Assembly: GCA_940671915.1 (NCBI GenBank)
Contig: CALNVZ010002100.1
Span: 4,399,034-4,463,033 of the forward strand
Source of the DNA: Paracentrotus lividus
Taxonomy: Eukaryota; Echinodermata; Echinoidea; Camarodonta; Echinidae
Length of the DNA stretch: 64,000 nucleotides
Reading direction: 5' to 3'
Shown here: positions 1 to 11,877 of the stretch, piece by piece
Layout: each line of letters begins with the position of its first letter
How positions within the stretch are numbered: the first letter of the stretch is position 1
The notes under the pieces: generated by a model
Databases searched by the model: none
What the model was told of the DNA's origin: nothing
Seen by the model: the letters and a program-made list of their open reading frames with translations, nothing else
Program-made: the position numbers and the translations under genes

Positions 1-3000
1 TAGTCTTTAAGATTGTACGATCAATGATTGAAAAGGAAAATACAAATAATATTATGAAATTCATGTTTAGGTAATTTTTGTTTATGTACTAAAAGGGGCC
101 TTCTAAACAGTTCTCAAGAACTTTTTTTTTTTTTTAAAGAATTGATTATTAGAAGTGATTTCATAATGTTCATGTTGTGGAAAGGAAACATGTTCTTTGC
201 GCAGGGACTGTTCATGCACAAAAGATTCTTAATTCTTATTTCTTCCTGTTTATGTGATAGATTTAAGGCTGTATCCCAGCAGAGACAAGTATTATTTGGA
301 GGGTGCATCCCAGCACCCTATGGTCAGTTGTTCAACGTCATCTTATAATGGTCTACTCCTATCTTCCTGTCGCTATGGTTATTAATTTCATCTTTCACGC
401 GATGGAAACGAAAAAATTGTATTATGAAACACGTTGAACTTATCGTTTAACATATTCCTTGACCATGTGGACTCACATCCGGATGTAGGCCCTATTACTT
501 GATTGGCAATGATTGGACTCTTTACATAGCCTCTTAATTAAGATCCCTTATGAATCTCCCGAACTTTGTTCTTGTCTGAGTCTATACCGACAGTACTGGT
601 CTAATGCTAATGATCCCCCATGCCTGGATACTTCATAACCTTGACACTGGAAGAAGGCTGAATGATGAGCTAGCTAGACCACAGGCGATGAAAATGTCCG
701 CAGACCCCTTCCTTTATAAACCACACATTAATAACGAAACGACATAATTATGTATTTTTAAGAGACATGAAGGACTTAATTATACAAGCTATACTATTTA
801 AAAAATGCAAGTACCTTGAAACATGACCTTTTTTGTAAATAAAATAAAACAAACAAAACAGAAAATAAACAAAACGAAAAAAGAAAACAGCAAAAGAAAG
901 AAGGTTGGGGGAACGTTACTTTTATGTCAAGAATGTTATATGAAAAAAAATTAAAAATAGAGAGAATGATTGGAAGAAAGAGATAGAGAGTGAGAACGAG
1001 TGCCTATGTGTGTGTGTTGTCGTCATGGTGAGATGTTAAATGAAGATAGCTTAGTAAGGTAAGATCAAAGCGTGTGGAGTGTGATTATAGTTGATGTCTT
1101 TATCAATCACATCCTGGTGATGGGCAGTAAGAATACCACAGTAACACGATGACATGTCTCTTCCCATCCTAAGAGCTTCGCGATGCAGACGTTATGCTAT
1201 TTTCATTCATCACCGTCTTCCCGTCACACCCAAAATATAGCCTTACTTCCAAGTCATCCTTTTTATCAATTTGACAATTTCTCAAACCTCTAGACAATTT
1301 ATGATAATGTGAAGGCTTTAACAATGAAAAAACTTCCTAAACCCTGTCATTAATTCGGCAAACACATGGTGAAAGTACCTCGTAAACAGGAAAATTGTTT
1401 CTTTAATGTCTTTGATCTTATATTATTATTTGATATAATTTCTATTCTTTGAACTAAGACTAGTCATGAAATAGAGGATGCCAATATTACGTCGCTCACA
1501 CGGAGGATGCAGACGAAACAGTTCAATTTTAACCCTTTCGATCTCAACCTCGATAGCGATTTCAGAGCGTGTGTGCTTTTTATGTAGCTGTTGGCCTACC
1601 ATAGACATAACTTATTTTAAAACAAATATTAAAGTTTTATTCGCCTTGGTAGTTTCTCTCTGATATAATGGGGAAGTCGTGTTTTAGTTCTGTCGCAGGA
1701 AGGGGGGGGGTACAGTGTTAAGTGTCTATTTTCTTTCACAAGGAGAAAAGTGCCGATTATTTTACTTATGTTGGCATTATTAGCTCAAGCTAATTGAAAA
1801 CAAGTCGAGCATTTTACCGTGTAATCCTGAAGATTGGTAATAATCGTTCACGCAGAGTGTGTGAAATACTGTGAAATGGCGCCCTTTTTGTTTGAGAATG
1901 ACCTTGCTGTGCTGTACAACAATCTGCTTATCAAAATCTTATAATTATCATCATTAACGGATGGTAAGCAGGGGTAAGCCGATCAGTTTCATCAAATATT
2001 CATTAAGTTTATACAAAATGAAGAAAATAACTTTTGACTACAAATAATTGGCATTGTTCATTTGCTGACTGGCTACTTTTGGGGAATACATTTAATAAAT
2101 AATGACTAACTGTAGAAGCTTAAACAGGAAAAAACCCAAAACAGCACAAACTGCAAATTTGTCAATGTGATATTTAGCCTTCCAAATCTTCAAATGACAG
2201 ACCATGCCTATAAAAGGTCGTTTTCCCAGGGTCCGTGACAAAATATGAATGCGAAACTTTTGATGATGATTACACACGAAAAGCTCCCGCTTAGCTCAAG
2301 CTTGACTGGGTGATTGCTTCAGTATGGTTATAACAATCCCACGTATTGCTTTTGATGATGGGTTGTATTTATGTCTGGTTGATGTTTATTTAGTAGCAAT
2401 TCAAGTCAATCGATCAAAGGTTCCTCATGTCATACAAGTTTAGCCGAGCTGTCAAGTCCATTGTCTGCTTGTTCAAAGGGTGACCGGGTCAGAAGTGTGA
2501 TTTTGGTCACTCAATTGGCGCAGACCAGACTCAAGCCCAACACTCTCAGACAAATTCAGCAAATACTCTCAGGGTATGAAATGAAGAATTCAGTTTATTT
2601 TCCCCTTTATCACACTTGTTGGCTGTTATACAGTCTAAATAATCTAAAATATATGTACGGAGAGAATTTAAAGAAAAAATGAGCATAGAAAATGGGATTC
2701 CTGTCTATGTGATCACCTTATCTTTGCTCATTTTTTTCATATCATATATTTCAGTTTCATCCTTGTTCAAAAGGGAGATTTTTATTAACAATCATATTTT
2801 TTAAAATCCTTGTCAAAATCACAATAACACATAAATCTTTATAAAATAAAACCATAATCTTTATTTTTTTATTTCAAACTTTAAGATTGCGATATGTGTC
2901 TTAAGTCCAAAGTAATCAAAAGCAGTTGGAATTGATACGCACCATTCATTCAGGCATTCCAAGCGAATTGGTTATCAATTCATATCGTAATTGAACACAG

Positions 3001-5880
3001 TAGGAGTAAATTGCATAGAAAGTATGAGAAAGAATTGCAATCTTAGAGTTATTGTTATTACCAGACGAGGTTACACATGTATGAAATGAAAAGATTGCGA
3101 CTAAAATAGAATTTGTAGAATGGAGGTTTTTATCGGGCAAGGGCATGTCAATAATAGTATCACTTGGTAAACAGTCTGAAAGTCAAAACGTCATATCGAT
3201 CTTATATTCTTCTTGTCTCACCTTCGTCATCTATGGTGTTATTAAATATTCCCTCTGTTCCCACCCCTCTTGGGCGTATCCAAAATTTATAGGGAAAATG
3301 AGAAGGGATGTAATACAAGTGGGTTCACGGGCCTTGTATATATGTATTGGGTATATTCATATTTTAAAACAATTTTTTGCTTATTAATTTTCATTTTTAC
3401 TATCATTTTTTTTTACAAATATGCTTTGATGGCCTGCAAATTATTTTGGAATTAATAAAACACTTAATTAACAAAACAGAAAAAAAATAATTGCCGTCAT
3501 TGAATATGTTTATTTAACCAGGCTACCTTGTGGAAGGACTGTATGTATCCTTGTTGAATTCATGTATGGCCCAAATGTGTTTTGTTTTGCTCTTAGAATG
3601 TACACTCTATAATATTTCGGATTCGCCATCCTCCCTCCTGGTTTCTGGACTGTCGTTCTATGTTCCACCTTGTACAGAAAAAAAGAGAGAGAAAAGGCAT
3701 TCACACGAGACTAGAGAAGTTGTCATTGACTTCTCGCCCATCGTGACAAGGATGGCCAATATTTCTCAGAGAAATCAAGGTCAAGGCAGAGGTTACAATA
3801 CTTTAATTTTCACTCAGTCCTCTCCAATCATTCCAATTGCTCACGTTAAGCTACCACTGGGTTTTTCCTCAAGTGTCAGCGTGTTAAATCTGTTCTATTT
3901 AAGTTCAATGGTTTTTCCTCTCTTCATTTGATTCCGAGGTGAGGAACACAGCGTGTCTTGTCCTGTAGTGTGTCAGTGTTGTTAAAAGTCAAGTTTGTAT
4001 AGATACCCCGTCTTTGATTCTATTCTGCCTTTTGACAGGTTGGGAGCACGTCAAAAAGTTGAAGAGCGGTGTATAGTTTGTTCATGAATGAATGGAAAGT
4101 CAATTTGCTTTATAATATTGACGCCAACATTCATGATTGTTTCCACCCACCTCTAGAAATGGAGCGTGAGGTAATAGTGGGTAAAGAGTTAACCACCACG
4201 ATACCCTTAATACCAAGTTGAAGGTGGTAATTTTGCACTTCATCAAAAGCAACCTTCTTAAAGTGCAAATGATTAAAAATACATACCGACCCACGTTTAA
4301 GATGAAATTTCGAGTTGTTTACACCCTAAAGTAAACAAACGTTTCTTTGCCACTTTCTAAAGGTTTTCAAGATTATGAAATATTATTTCATCGCTAGCAA
4401 ACCAGCAATATTAGCCTCCAGACGATGCGGAACAAGTTTGAGTTTGTAGTCAGAAATCTAAAATTAGAAGGAGGTCGCCCAGGAAATCAGTCTTGAAGTT
4501 TTTTGAGCAGATGCAGAAAAAAAGTAAAATGTGGGTTTCTTTTCATTATTTCTTTTGAAAGTTTGGCACTTAATTTTTTTGCCTTTTTTCTCGTTTTAAA
4601 CCTCTTTTGAAAGTTAAAGATATTAAAACAGGTAAATTATTTTTTACCTCAAAATTTGATACAAATCTACGAGTAAGCTAACTCGCAATGTAGATTATCG
4701 TTGCCAAATATTCCATATTTCTAACATTTCAAAAAGGAAAAGTAAATCTCATTGAATATATTAAAGAACATACCACCGTAGAAAGAAAAGATTGGAGACG
4801 ATTCTTTTCTTTCCACTGTGATGCCACCATGTTCCATATAGGCAGACCATGAGGACTATAGACCTTAAAGAAAGGTGCTACCTTTTCGTTATCCAGGTCG
4901 CAGCTTCAGCCCAGACCGATTATCTTTCCTGAAACTTCGACCACAGTTTCATCTAGGGATCGATCAGCAAAGCCTTTGAGCCTTTAGTCGATCAAGCAGC
5001 TAAGGGATAACGTGTCACTTACAACATCCGTAACCTCTTACCGCATTTATACGATTATGTTACATGAGCCCTATCACCTCGCTACATCCATTCGCAATGA
5101 AACATCTACTCAGTGTTTTATGGAATATGTCTGTAAAGACATGATAAAATGTGTGAAATGGAGAGCAAGAGAATTCGAATAACCAGTTTGACTAAAGACG
5201 ATTGTGCTAATAATAATCTCAATGATATACTTAAAGTATAAGCGATTAAACTATATGCTACCAGAAATTTCAGCTAATCTATGGGTAGATTTAGTTCGAC
5301 AACCTCCCTCTATTTAATAGTAAAGTCTCGGTCTTTGGTTTAGTACGATTAATCGTAACACATGTCCTATCTCACCACATTTTTCGATCGATCCCACCCA
5401 CTGCCAAACATAACATAATATAACAGTGATGTTTTATGAAGCGTTTTGATTTGATGTAACAATTCCTTGAGGCACGTTCCAACTATTAGGTTAGTGACGT
5501 GCGTAATTGCCCCATTTGAGACACCAATTTGAGTGAAATAAGGAATTTATTTACCCAAAGGAGCTTTTTGTCCCCCTTTTAATATCATCGTAAATCATTT
5601 ATCATTCATATAATATAGTACCTCGTTATAAGAGACGAGGGTGCCTTGATAAGAATGTGTGAATTTATGGAACAAATAATTTGAAGTATCTTTGAGGGCT
5701 TTTTGGATTGATTTTTGAATCACGTGAACTTAGCAATGTGACCTGGATTTTCTGAACTACTTGTTCGCAATTATGTCAATAGAAACAGTTCAACCTTTTT
5801 TTCATTGTTTTATTTACGATTTTCTTCAATATTTCATGTAAAGAACGTAAATGCACATGCTACAAAAATATACATATTTA

Positions 5881-6312
5881 CAGGCGCGTATCCAGGATTT
5901 GGCACCCCGGGGGGCCCGATGTGAATTTGATTTTGGCGCCCCCAGTGGTGGATCCAGAAAGGTACATCCAATTTTTTATTTTTTTTTGTCACACCGGGCG
6001 AGCCAAAAGGTACACTCAATTTTTTTTCACGCTACGGGGGCCGAGCGATAAGGAGTATGTTGAAATTTTTTTTCGGCCTTCGGTTCGGTCAATCGCAAGG
6101 TCATATATCAGCTTTAGGGGTAGGTTTAAGATGTCAAACGGCTCAAATCATGTACATTTCCATTTTCTTTTTTTTTTTACTTTTTGCTCAATTTGGCACC
6201 CCCTTATGGTCGATTTGGCGCCCCTTTCAGGTCATTTTGGCGCCCTTTTGGGCACCCACCCGGGGGGCCCAGCCCGATTCGTTAAGCCCCCCCCCCCCCC
6301 AGAATACGCGCA
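5881..6312. mobile_element. GC-rich short element with GCGCGTAT ends
   Basis: A GC-rich island in AT-rich DNA starts with GCGCGTATCCAGG and ends with the roughly complementary CCCAGAATACGCGC. It contains the phrase CAGTGGTGGATCCAG, G and C homopolymers, and repeated GGCGCCC-type words. The open frames across it are not kept in the inverted copy at about 17,180-17,601, so it is probably a non-autonomous repeat. A target-site duplication is not obvious. The 53,040-53,171 element carries a related CAGTGGCGGAT terminal motif. Confidence 0.6.
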
Positions 6313-6399
6313 TGATTCAGCTTAGTGTGCATCTCCGGAGACAAATGTAAATATATTTATCTTACTCTATTATACGGTGACAAATACCGCAGGTTTCAA

Positions 6400-7478
6400 A
6401 ATAAACCCCTCACAAAAAGTTTCGCAAATCGACTTTGGCCATGATAACTTTTCAGGTAGCTTTGGTTTATTCCTGATATTCATTACCATTGGAAAGATAA
6501 TTTCCCCTTCTTATTTTTGATATCCTATTTGTAATGATTGTGTCATGTTCTCAATGCACAGGAATTCAAAAATTTGGAGAAAAGTTAAAAGTCAATGTTG
6601 CAAAATATTATTGATCAATTGAAGTTCCGCAAACTCTATTTAGCCCTTAATAACTTTTGGGGCGTATTTCTAATTTTGTTGGAATTTTATACCATTGTCA
6701 ATAGTTCATTTATTCCTCTTTCAATGATACCCTAATTTGTAACAATTGATTGTTATTCTTTGCAAGCACAGAACACCTAGAATGTTAGGGCAAGTTCAGG
6801 AGTTCAAATGTTTTCCAAATTGAAGCCTATTGTGATTATTATTGAGTAATAAACAATACATTTCGCAACTTTTTCACTTTTCACTTTGCATTATATTCAT
6901 TAATTAATGTGCATTCAAAAAATGATGTTACCATTACCAAATGAGCGGTATCAATAAAAAGAAAAAATAATAAACTTTTTAATTGCAATAAAAATTGATC
7001 GTGATTTAAAACCAACATTTAAAATGTGTCAAGGTAAGTTTGTATTACATAACCATTTAACTGGAACAATTATCTTTCACTTGCGCTTTGCATTCAGGTG
7101 TAATTCAGGGGTTTCTGTGGACCCCAGGCATGGCATCACCATGACAAATTAGGTATCAATAAAAGAGAATATAAATGAAACTCTACATGGATAAAATTAA
7201 TAAAAATGATAAATACCTCAAAAGTTTATCAGGTTCTTTCTAAATTGAAGTTTGCGGAACTTCTATGTGATCAATAAAGTGCATTTTTACAATTTGACTT
7301 TTACGTTTCTCCATTTTCTGTGCATTGAGGCATGACACAATCATTACAAATAGGATATCAATAAAAAGGGGGATAAATTATCTTTCCAATGGTATGAATA
7401 TCAGAAATAACTAAAGCGTACTTGAAAAGTTATCATGGCCCAAAGTCGATTTGCGAAACTTTTTGTGAGGGGTTTATT
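6400..7478. mobile_element. Foldback element, 1.08 kb
   Basis: The ends are long inverted repeats: AATAAACCCCTCACAAAAAG at the left and the complementary CTTTTTGTGAGGGGTTTATT at the right. The arms continue for several hundred bases (for example CAAATCGACTTTGG against CCAAAGTCGATTTG, and GAAGTTCCGCAAACT against AGTTTGCGGAACTTC), so most of the element can fold on itself. No coding frame is present. It looks like a non-autonomous foldback DNA transposon. A second copy lies at 16,078-17,108 in the other arm of the large duplication. Confidence 0.8.
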
Positions 7479-7707
7479 ACAATTTACACTTATTTTGTTA
7501 GTTGAAAATTGTTGACATTGCTGCACAAGTTTCTTCAGTCTTGACAGCCAGAATAAAAATTGAACATTTTATTGATGTCTTTGTTGATTTTCTTCTGAAG
7601 TAGTTAATGAATAAATCAAATCATATGTCTCCACGTCCAGACAAGCCAACCGATTTCAATCACTCTCGGATATCCACTATGCCAGTATCAACAGACAATT
7701 CTCCTCT

Positions 7708-8284
7708 AAGGGGGCCGTCACACTGAGGTCGTTCTATAACGTTCTTGCCCGTTCTTGCCCGTTCTTTAAAAAATTGATGAACGGGCTTTGGTCGGGTTGG
7801 AACTTATAACTTTGAAAAATAATTTCTTGAATACGATACTAGGCAGTTCATAAATAGTTCTCGTTACGTCAATTCCGTCTTTATCGCGTCCGCAATACGT
7901 TGTTATCCAGTTCAGACCGAGTAAACGGCTCGTTCACTCTATACCGTTCGTAGCACGTCCAAACCGTCACTAAAAGTGCCTATGCGCAGCATGATAAAAG
8001 TTAGATACCATGTTCGTAGTACGTCCTTCTCGTTCAGAGTAAGTCCTACCCGTTTAAGGAACGTTGTCACTACGTTTAATTTTAGAACTTGAATCCAGGA
8101 CGATTTTTTTTAACATGTTCAAAAAAATCGGAATGCCTTTCCGTTCTCTCCGTTCGGGCGCGTTCGCCAAGTTCGTAAACAGATTGTAAACGATCTGTAC
8201 TAGATTCTAAAAGGTCTGCACTACGTTCAGTCCGTGTGTAAACGGATTGAGCCCGTTCACCAAGAACTACCTAGAACGCAGTGA
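7708..8284. mobile_element. CCGTCACACTGAG-type foldback element, cut at the arm boundary
   Basis: It begins GGCCGTCACACTGAGGTCG and holds many CGTTC/GAACG words that pair with each other. The reverse complement at 15,244-15,848 continues to a proper second end carrying CCGTCACACTGAGCTAG. Here homology stops at about 8,284, some 23 bases before that end. The missing end sequence is found instead at 11,831-11,852, next to the N gap. The inner boundary of the giant inverted duplication thus lies inside this element. Confidence 0.75.
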
Positions 8285-9180
8285 AGAGGAGATGTACGAG
8301 TCAATGAGCTCAGGGAACCGCGCATTCCCCCACGAATCTTCCGAGTTGCGGGGACTTTAAAATTGACACTCATAACCACGCGTGGAGTGGTGCCGTTATA
8401 ACTATCCGAGACTAGCATAAGACCGGAACTTACGTTTACGAAACATCAACACAGTCGTTACTCATAAGATTGAGCAAATGAACGATATTAATAAAACATG
8501 GAAAATTCCGACTTACCTGAATTGTTTCCATTCTTCTCTCCTTATTTCCTTTCCTTGAGGCACTGCTCCCTTTTGTCCTTAAAGAGTAAATTTTTAGAAT
8601 TCAACGCTATATCGTACATCTTTGGGCCACCGATTCCACTGACGCAAGAAGAAAGCAAGTATTCAATGGCGGGATAATTGTGCCGCCTCTTTTGTCGAAG
8701 GTTTGCTAATTTCACGATCGAACGATGTCTTCCGTCACGAGTCGAATGGAACGTGACAATGGCAAACAGTAGTTACCTTGGTTTGTTTAATTTTCGTTGT
8801 GGAATGATTAGCTTTTTGAATTCACGTCGCGAATAGAAGAAAAAAAATAAATAACTAAATAAAAACTAGTAGGGCCTAGTAATAATAAAATAATAAATAA
8901 TTACAAAAAGTTTTGTTTATTGTTTTTAAAGCTATATGGTAGAGGGCCTGGTCGATTTCTAATTTTTTAAAGTGGAAGGGGCTGGGTCACAAGTGGGGGG
9001 GGGGGGCTGACAAGCTAAAAATCGTGAATGTAATAGTAAACTTTTGTGTTTTGTACATGGGTGCTGAGAAAAAGTTGGCTGAACCCCCCTCCTGCCCTCA
9101 TTATAAATACCTAATGTCTTTTTCTTTTTTTTTTTGCTTTTTAGTTTTTTCATTTCAATGTTTGTTGTTTAATTCGTTTT

Positions 9181-9300
9181 GTTTTTTTTTTTTATTTATT
9201 TATTTTATTTATTTATTTATTATTTTTTTTTTAATTTATTTTTTTAAATTTATTTATTTATTTATTTATTTTTTTATTTATTTATTTATTTATTTTTTTT
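9181..9300. repeat. ATTT microsatellite / T-rich tract
   Basis: About 120 bases of (TTTA)n interrupted by T runs, followed directly by a run of G. Simple sequence with no coding value; the 129-residue frame across it is Phe/Ile/Tyr low-complexity only. Confidence 0.9.
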
Positions 9301-9544
9301 TTGGGGGGGGAATAAGTCCAAATTCTATCCAAGATTTAACTAGGGCAATTGTAGCCTATAAAATTTCCCTGCCTCCATTTATCCCCCCTCCCAATGAATG
9401 GCTTAGTATGTAATACTTTGTTAAAAGAAAATAAATAAATAAAACAGAGGAAAAGACAGTAATGTATCAATTCTAAGTTATTTTATTAACAAACACATGA
9501 AGAAATACAGTAAGGAATTTAAAAAGCCAAAGGACAAAGTAAAC

Positions 9545-9920
9545 AAGACTAGGCTCCTCCGGCCCCCATTACCAAAATCCGTCCACCCCAACCCCACCCT
9601 CCATCCACCCTAAAAAATTTACAGGCAAAAAAAAAAAAAAAAAAAAAAAGGCTAAGGCGCGGGCCCCATGACAAAAATATCCGTCGCCCCCACCCCTCCA
9701 CCCTAAAGAAAAAAAAAAGGAAAAAAAAAAAGAAACCAAGCTCCTCGGCCCATGACAAAATATCTCGTCCGGCCCCACCCCCCTCTCCACCCCTAAAGAA
9801 AAAAAAAGGAAAAAAAAAAAAAAGAAAAAAAAGGCTAAGCTCCTTCCCGGCCCCATGACAAAAATATCTCGTCCAGCCCCCCCCCCCAAAAAAAAAGTCT
9901 AAGGAAAAAAAGGGGATTGA
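9545..9920. repeat. Minisatellite, about four units of 90-110 bp
   Basis: The phrase GGCCCCATGACAAAAATAT (with variants) recurs at about 9,560, 9,662, 9,748 and 9,851. Each copy is followed by a C-rich segment (CCACCC...CCCTAAAG) and then an A-rich block with scattered G. The purine/pyrimidine strand bias is extreme. The two overlapping minus-strand frames (135 and 106 residues of Phe/Gly/Trp) are products of this bias, not genes. Confidence 0.85.
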
Positions 9921-11027
9921 CGGCAGGCCCCGATTTAGGCAAACCCTCGATTCCACCCTATGGCCGATACACGATGACCTTTAATGATGGTGCCGAGGGG
10001 CGGGGAAAAAAAAAAAAACATCTCTCCATTTTTTTTTTTTTTTTTTTTTTAAATACTCAAAGTGGGAAGGTAGGTTAACATTTGGCTTATTTACGCTGAT
10101 GTTAACATAACACACCCTCGCGCAATAAGAATCGCGATCGCAGGCACTCGATCTCTATATTCCATTTCATTTTTTTTCTCAAAGCGACCATACGAAAATC
10201 GAGTGGCAGAAAAATCGGGAAGACTGGCTGAAATCGGTGAGTTTTTTGCTCTCATTTCAACCTTTTTAGTTCCAGTTAAGCATGTCATAAGATTAGTTAA
10301 GAATTTAAAAATAAATATTTAAGTGCATTGACTCCCAATTTTTAAAACCGTTATAAGGATTGAAAGTAGTAAATTAAGTTACAAATTATTTTTGTAACCA
10401 CGCCAGAGTGTCGTAGAGTCAAGAGGCACGAGTTTGATATATCAAACGAGTTGTAGGCATGAGTGGCTCATGAACACTAACCTTTCGCTTAAAATAAAAT
10501 CAATTACAGCTGCTGCTAGGCTGCACAAACCCATACTGTATGCTCGGCTGAGCTGAGCTTGCGCGGCGGTCAGGGGCCCTGAGAGCGCGGCAAGGGGCCA
10601 ATGCAATGTGCGTGCCGTATGGTCATGAACTGTAACAACAATTCAATGATGCTCTTCACAATCACAAACACTTTTCCTGAGCACGGAAGCGAAGACAACA
10701 GCTCAGCTCCGCTCCAACTCTGTTGCGCAGTCTTAATGCTAAAATTCAATGAAACGATAATGAATCCAACAATTTTCCGTTAAAAATATATATGATATGT
10801 GGGTTTAATTGATAACTTACACACACTAAAAAGGGCTCAAAACAGATAAAAACTGCAGATTTGTTCGTCGTCTCACTTCTGAACTCGTTCGTTCTTTGAA
10901 AAATTTCCGTCATGTAATTGCGTAGTCTTGGGCTGGCAGTCGCAGTAGGTATCTATCTAGACTATGGCAGAGCAAGGGTTTACGTGGGGTGGAACTACGG
11001 CATCGGCTGGACCCGTCTCTCCCCTAT

Positions 11028-11852
11028 GTTTATTAACAAATGATTACTCGTTAAAAGTTAGGAGCTTTGAAGATTATGAAATTATTTCCCCGCTTATCAA
11101 CGAGTTTGTAACGAGCTCTTACGCTGGTATGTTAAGCGCATGCGCGTTACTTCAAAATCAAAGTTTTTCTGCAGCAACACTGTGTGTACCGGCTATTACC
11201 AAAACTAAGGATTCATAAAACAATGAAAAAATGTTGGATAATGAAAAGTAGGTATACAATGTCTGTTAGTTGCGTGTTAAGTTCATATATTTACTAACAA
11301 TCTGTTTTGACTGGTTTGAGCTGACCACCCACAAAAATTATCAGGACTGGACTATAGCCTTTGCATCGCCCCTCATTTGACATCTTAGCCAAATCTTAAT
11401 ACCCCCGTCACACTGAGCTTCGTTCCTACAACGTCCTGCAAATTTTGCCGAACGGCAATAGTCGTGTGTAAACTGAGTGGACGTAGTAAATACTTCTTAC
11501 GATCTGTTTACGAACTTCATGGGACTAGCTCGGTCGGATTTTCCAAAAAAAGTGTTCAAAAAAAATCCGGGCGCCCATCTCGTCCTAAAATTTAACGGGG
11601 GCAACGTACCTGAAACGAGATGGACGTAACTACAAACGAAATTGCCGTACTTAAATCGTTCTAAAGATGTGCTAGGACGTCATACAAACGAGCATTGTAT
11701 ATTAATTATTCAAGTTTTTAAAGTTAAACGTAGTGACAACGTTCCTTAAACTGGGTAGGACTTACTCGAACGAGAAGGACGTAATACGACATACGTTTCA
11801 ATTTTTTAAACAGAACGGCATGTCATAATTCCGTCACACTGAGCTAGTTTCT
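11028..11852 (+). repeat. Segment C, first copy of an 825-bp direct repeat
   Basis: Near-identical to 14,440-15,266 in the same orientation, from TCTCCCCTATGTTTATTAAC to CACTGAGCTAGTTTCT. It stops abruptly at the N gap. Differences between copies are mostly one-base indels. It includes a CCGTCACACTGAG end at about 11,405 and a second one at 11,831. The reverse complement of arm A from 8,284 would continue this sequence without a missing base, exactly as happens at 15,266/15,267. Confidence 0.92.
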
Positions 11853-11877
11853 NNNNNNNNNNNNNNNNNNNNNNNNN
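11853..11877. other. Assembly gap, 25 N
   Basis: Exactly 25 N. It falls at the point where the palindromic partner of arm A would begin, and the flanks duplicate each other (C on the left, C again 2.6 kb to the right). A fixed 25-base gap is a conventional placeholder, not a measured length. Confidence 0.98.

Larger units (their letters stand above)
1..8284 (+). repeat. Left arm (A) of a giant inverted duplication
   Basis: This segment reappears reverse-complemented at about 15,267-23,290. Anchors seen: 120 pairs with 23,163; 3,140 with 20,225; 5,895 with 17,597; 7,710 with 15,845; 8,284 with 15,267. The pairing is collinear, with coordinate sums drifting from 23,283 to 23,551 because of indels. 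Homology already exists at base 1, so the arm continues upstream of the window. No gene was found. The longest open frames here (3,530-3,931 and 5,921-6,325) are broken by frame changes in the partner arm, which argues against coding. Known contents are the elements at 5,881-6,312, 6,400-7,478 and 7,708-8,284; the rest is AT-rich non-coding DNA. Confidence 0.93.
8285..11027. other. Spacer B, no gene seen
   Basis: Sequence present only once in the window. It contains an ATTT/T-rich microsatellite (9,181-9,300) and a purine/pyrimidine minisatellite (9,545-9,920). A GC-richer stretch with GCGC words lies near 10,550-10,620. Open frames (9,549-9,956 minus; 10,091-10,288 minus; 10,964-11,218 plus) are low-complexity, or run from unique DNA into a repeat boundary, and are not accepted as genes. 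The segment ends at ...TCTCCCCTA, the same end seen at 14,440 and 27,579. Confidence 0.6.

Noticed and set aside
3530..3931. 133-residue open frame in arm A
   Set aside because: The inverted copy (about 19,440-19,843) breaks the frame several times and no domain is visible.
5921..6350. Two overlapping frames of 134 and 97 residues
   Set aside because: They lie in the GC-rich mobile element, are Phe/Pro-biased low complexity, and are not kept in the other arm.
8514..8580. Possible minus-strand exon with a good donor (CAG/GTAAGT)
   Set aside because: The only reading is a short Lys/Arg-rich peptide; no partner exon or domain was found.
9549..9956. 135-residue minus-strand Phe/Gly/Trp-rich frame
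   Set aside because: Product of the strand-biased minisatellite.
10964..11218. 84-residue frame starting MAEQGF
   Set aside because: It crosses from spacer B into repeat C, and the second copy of C breaks the frame.
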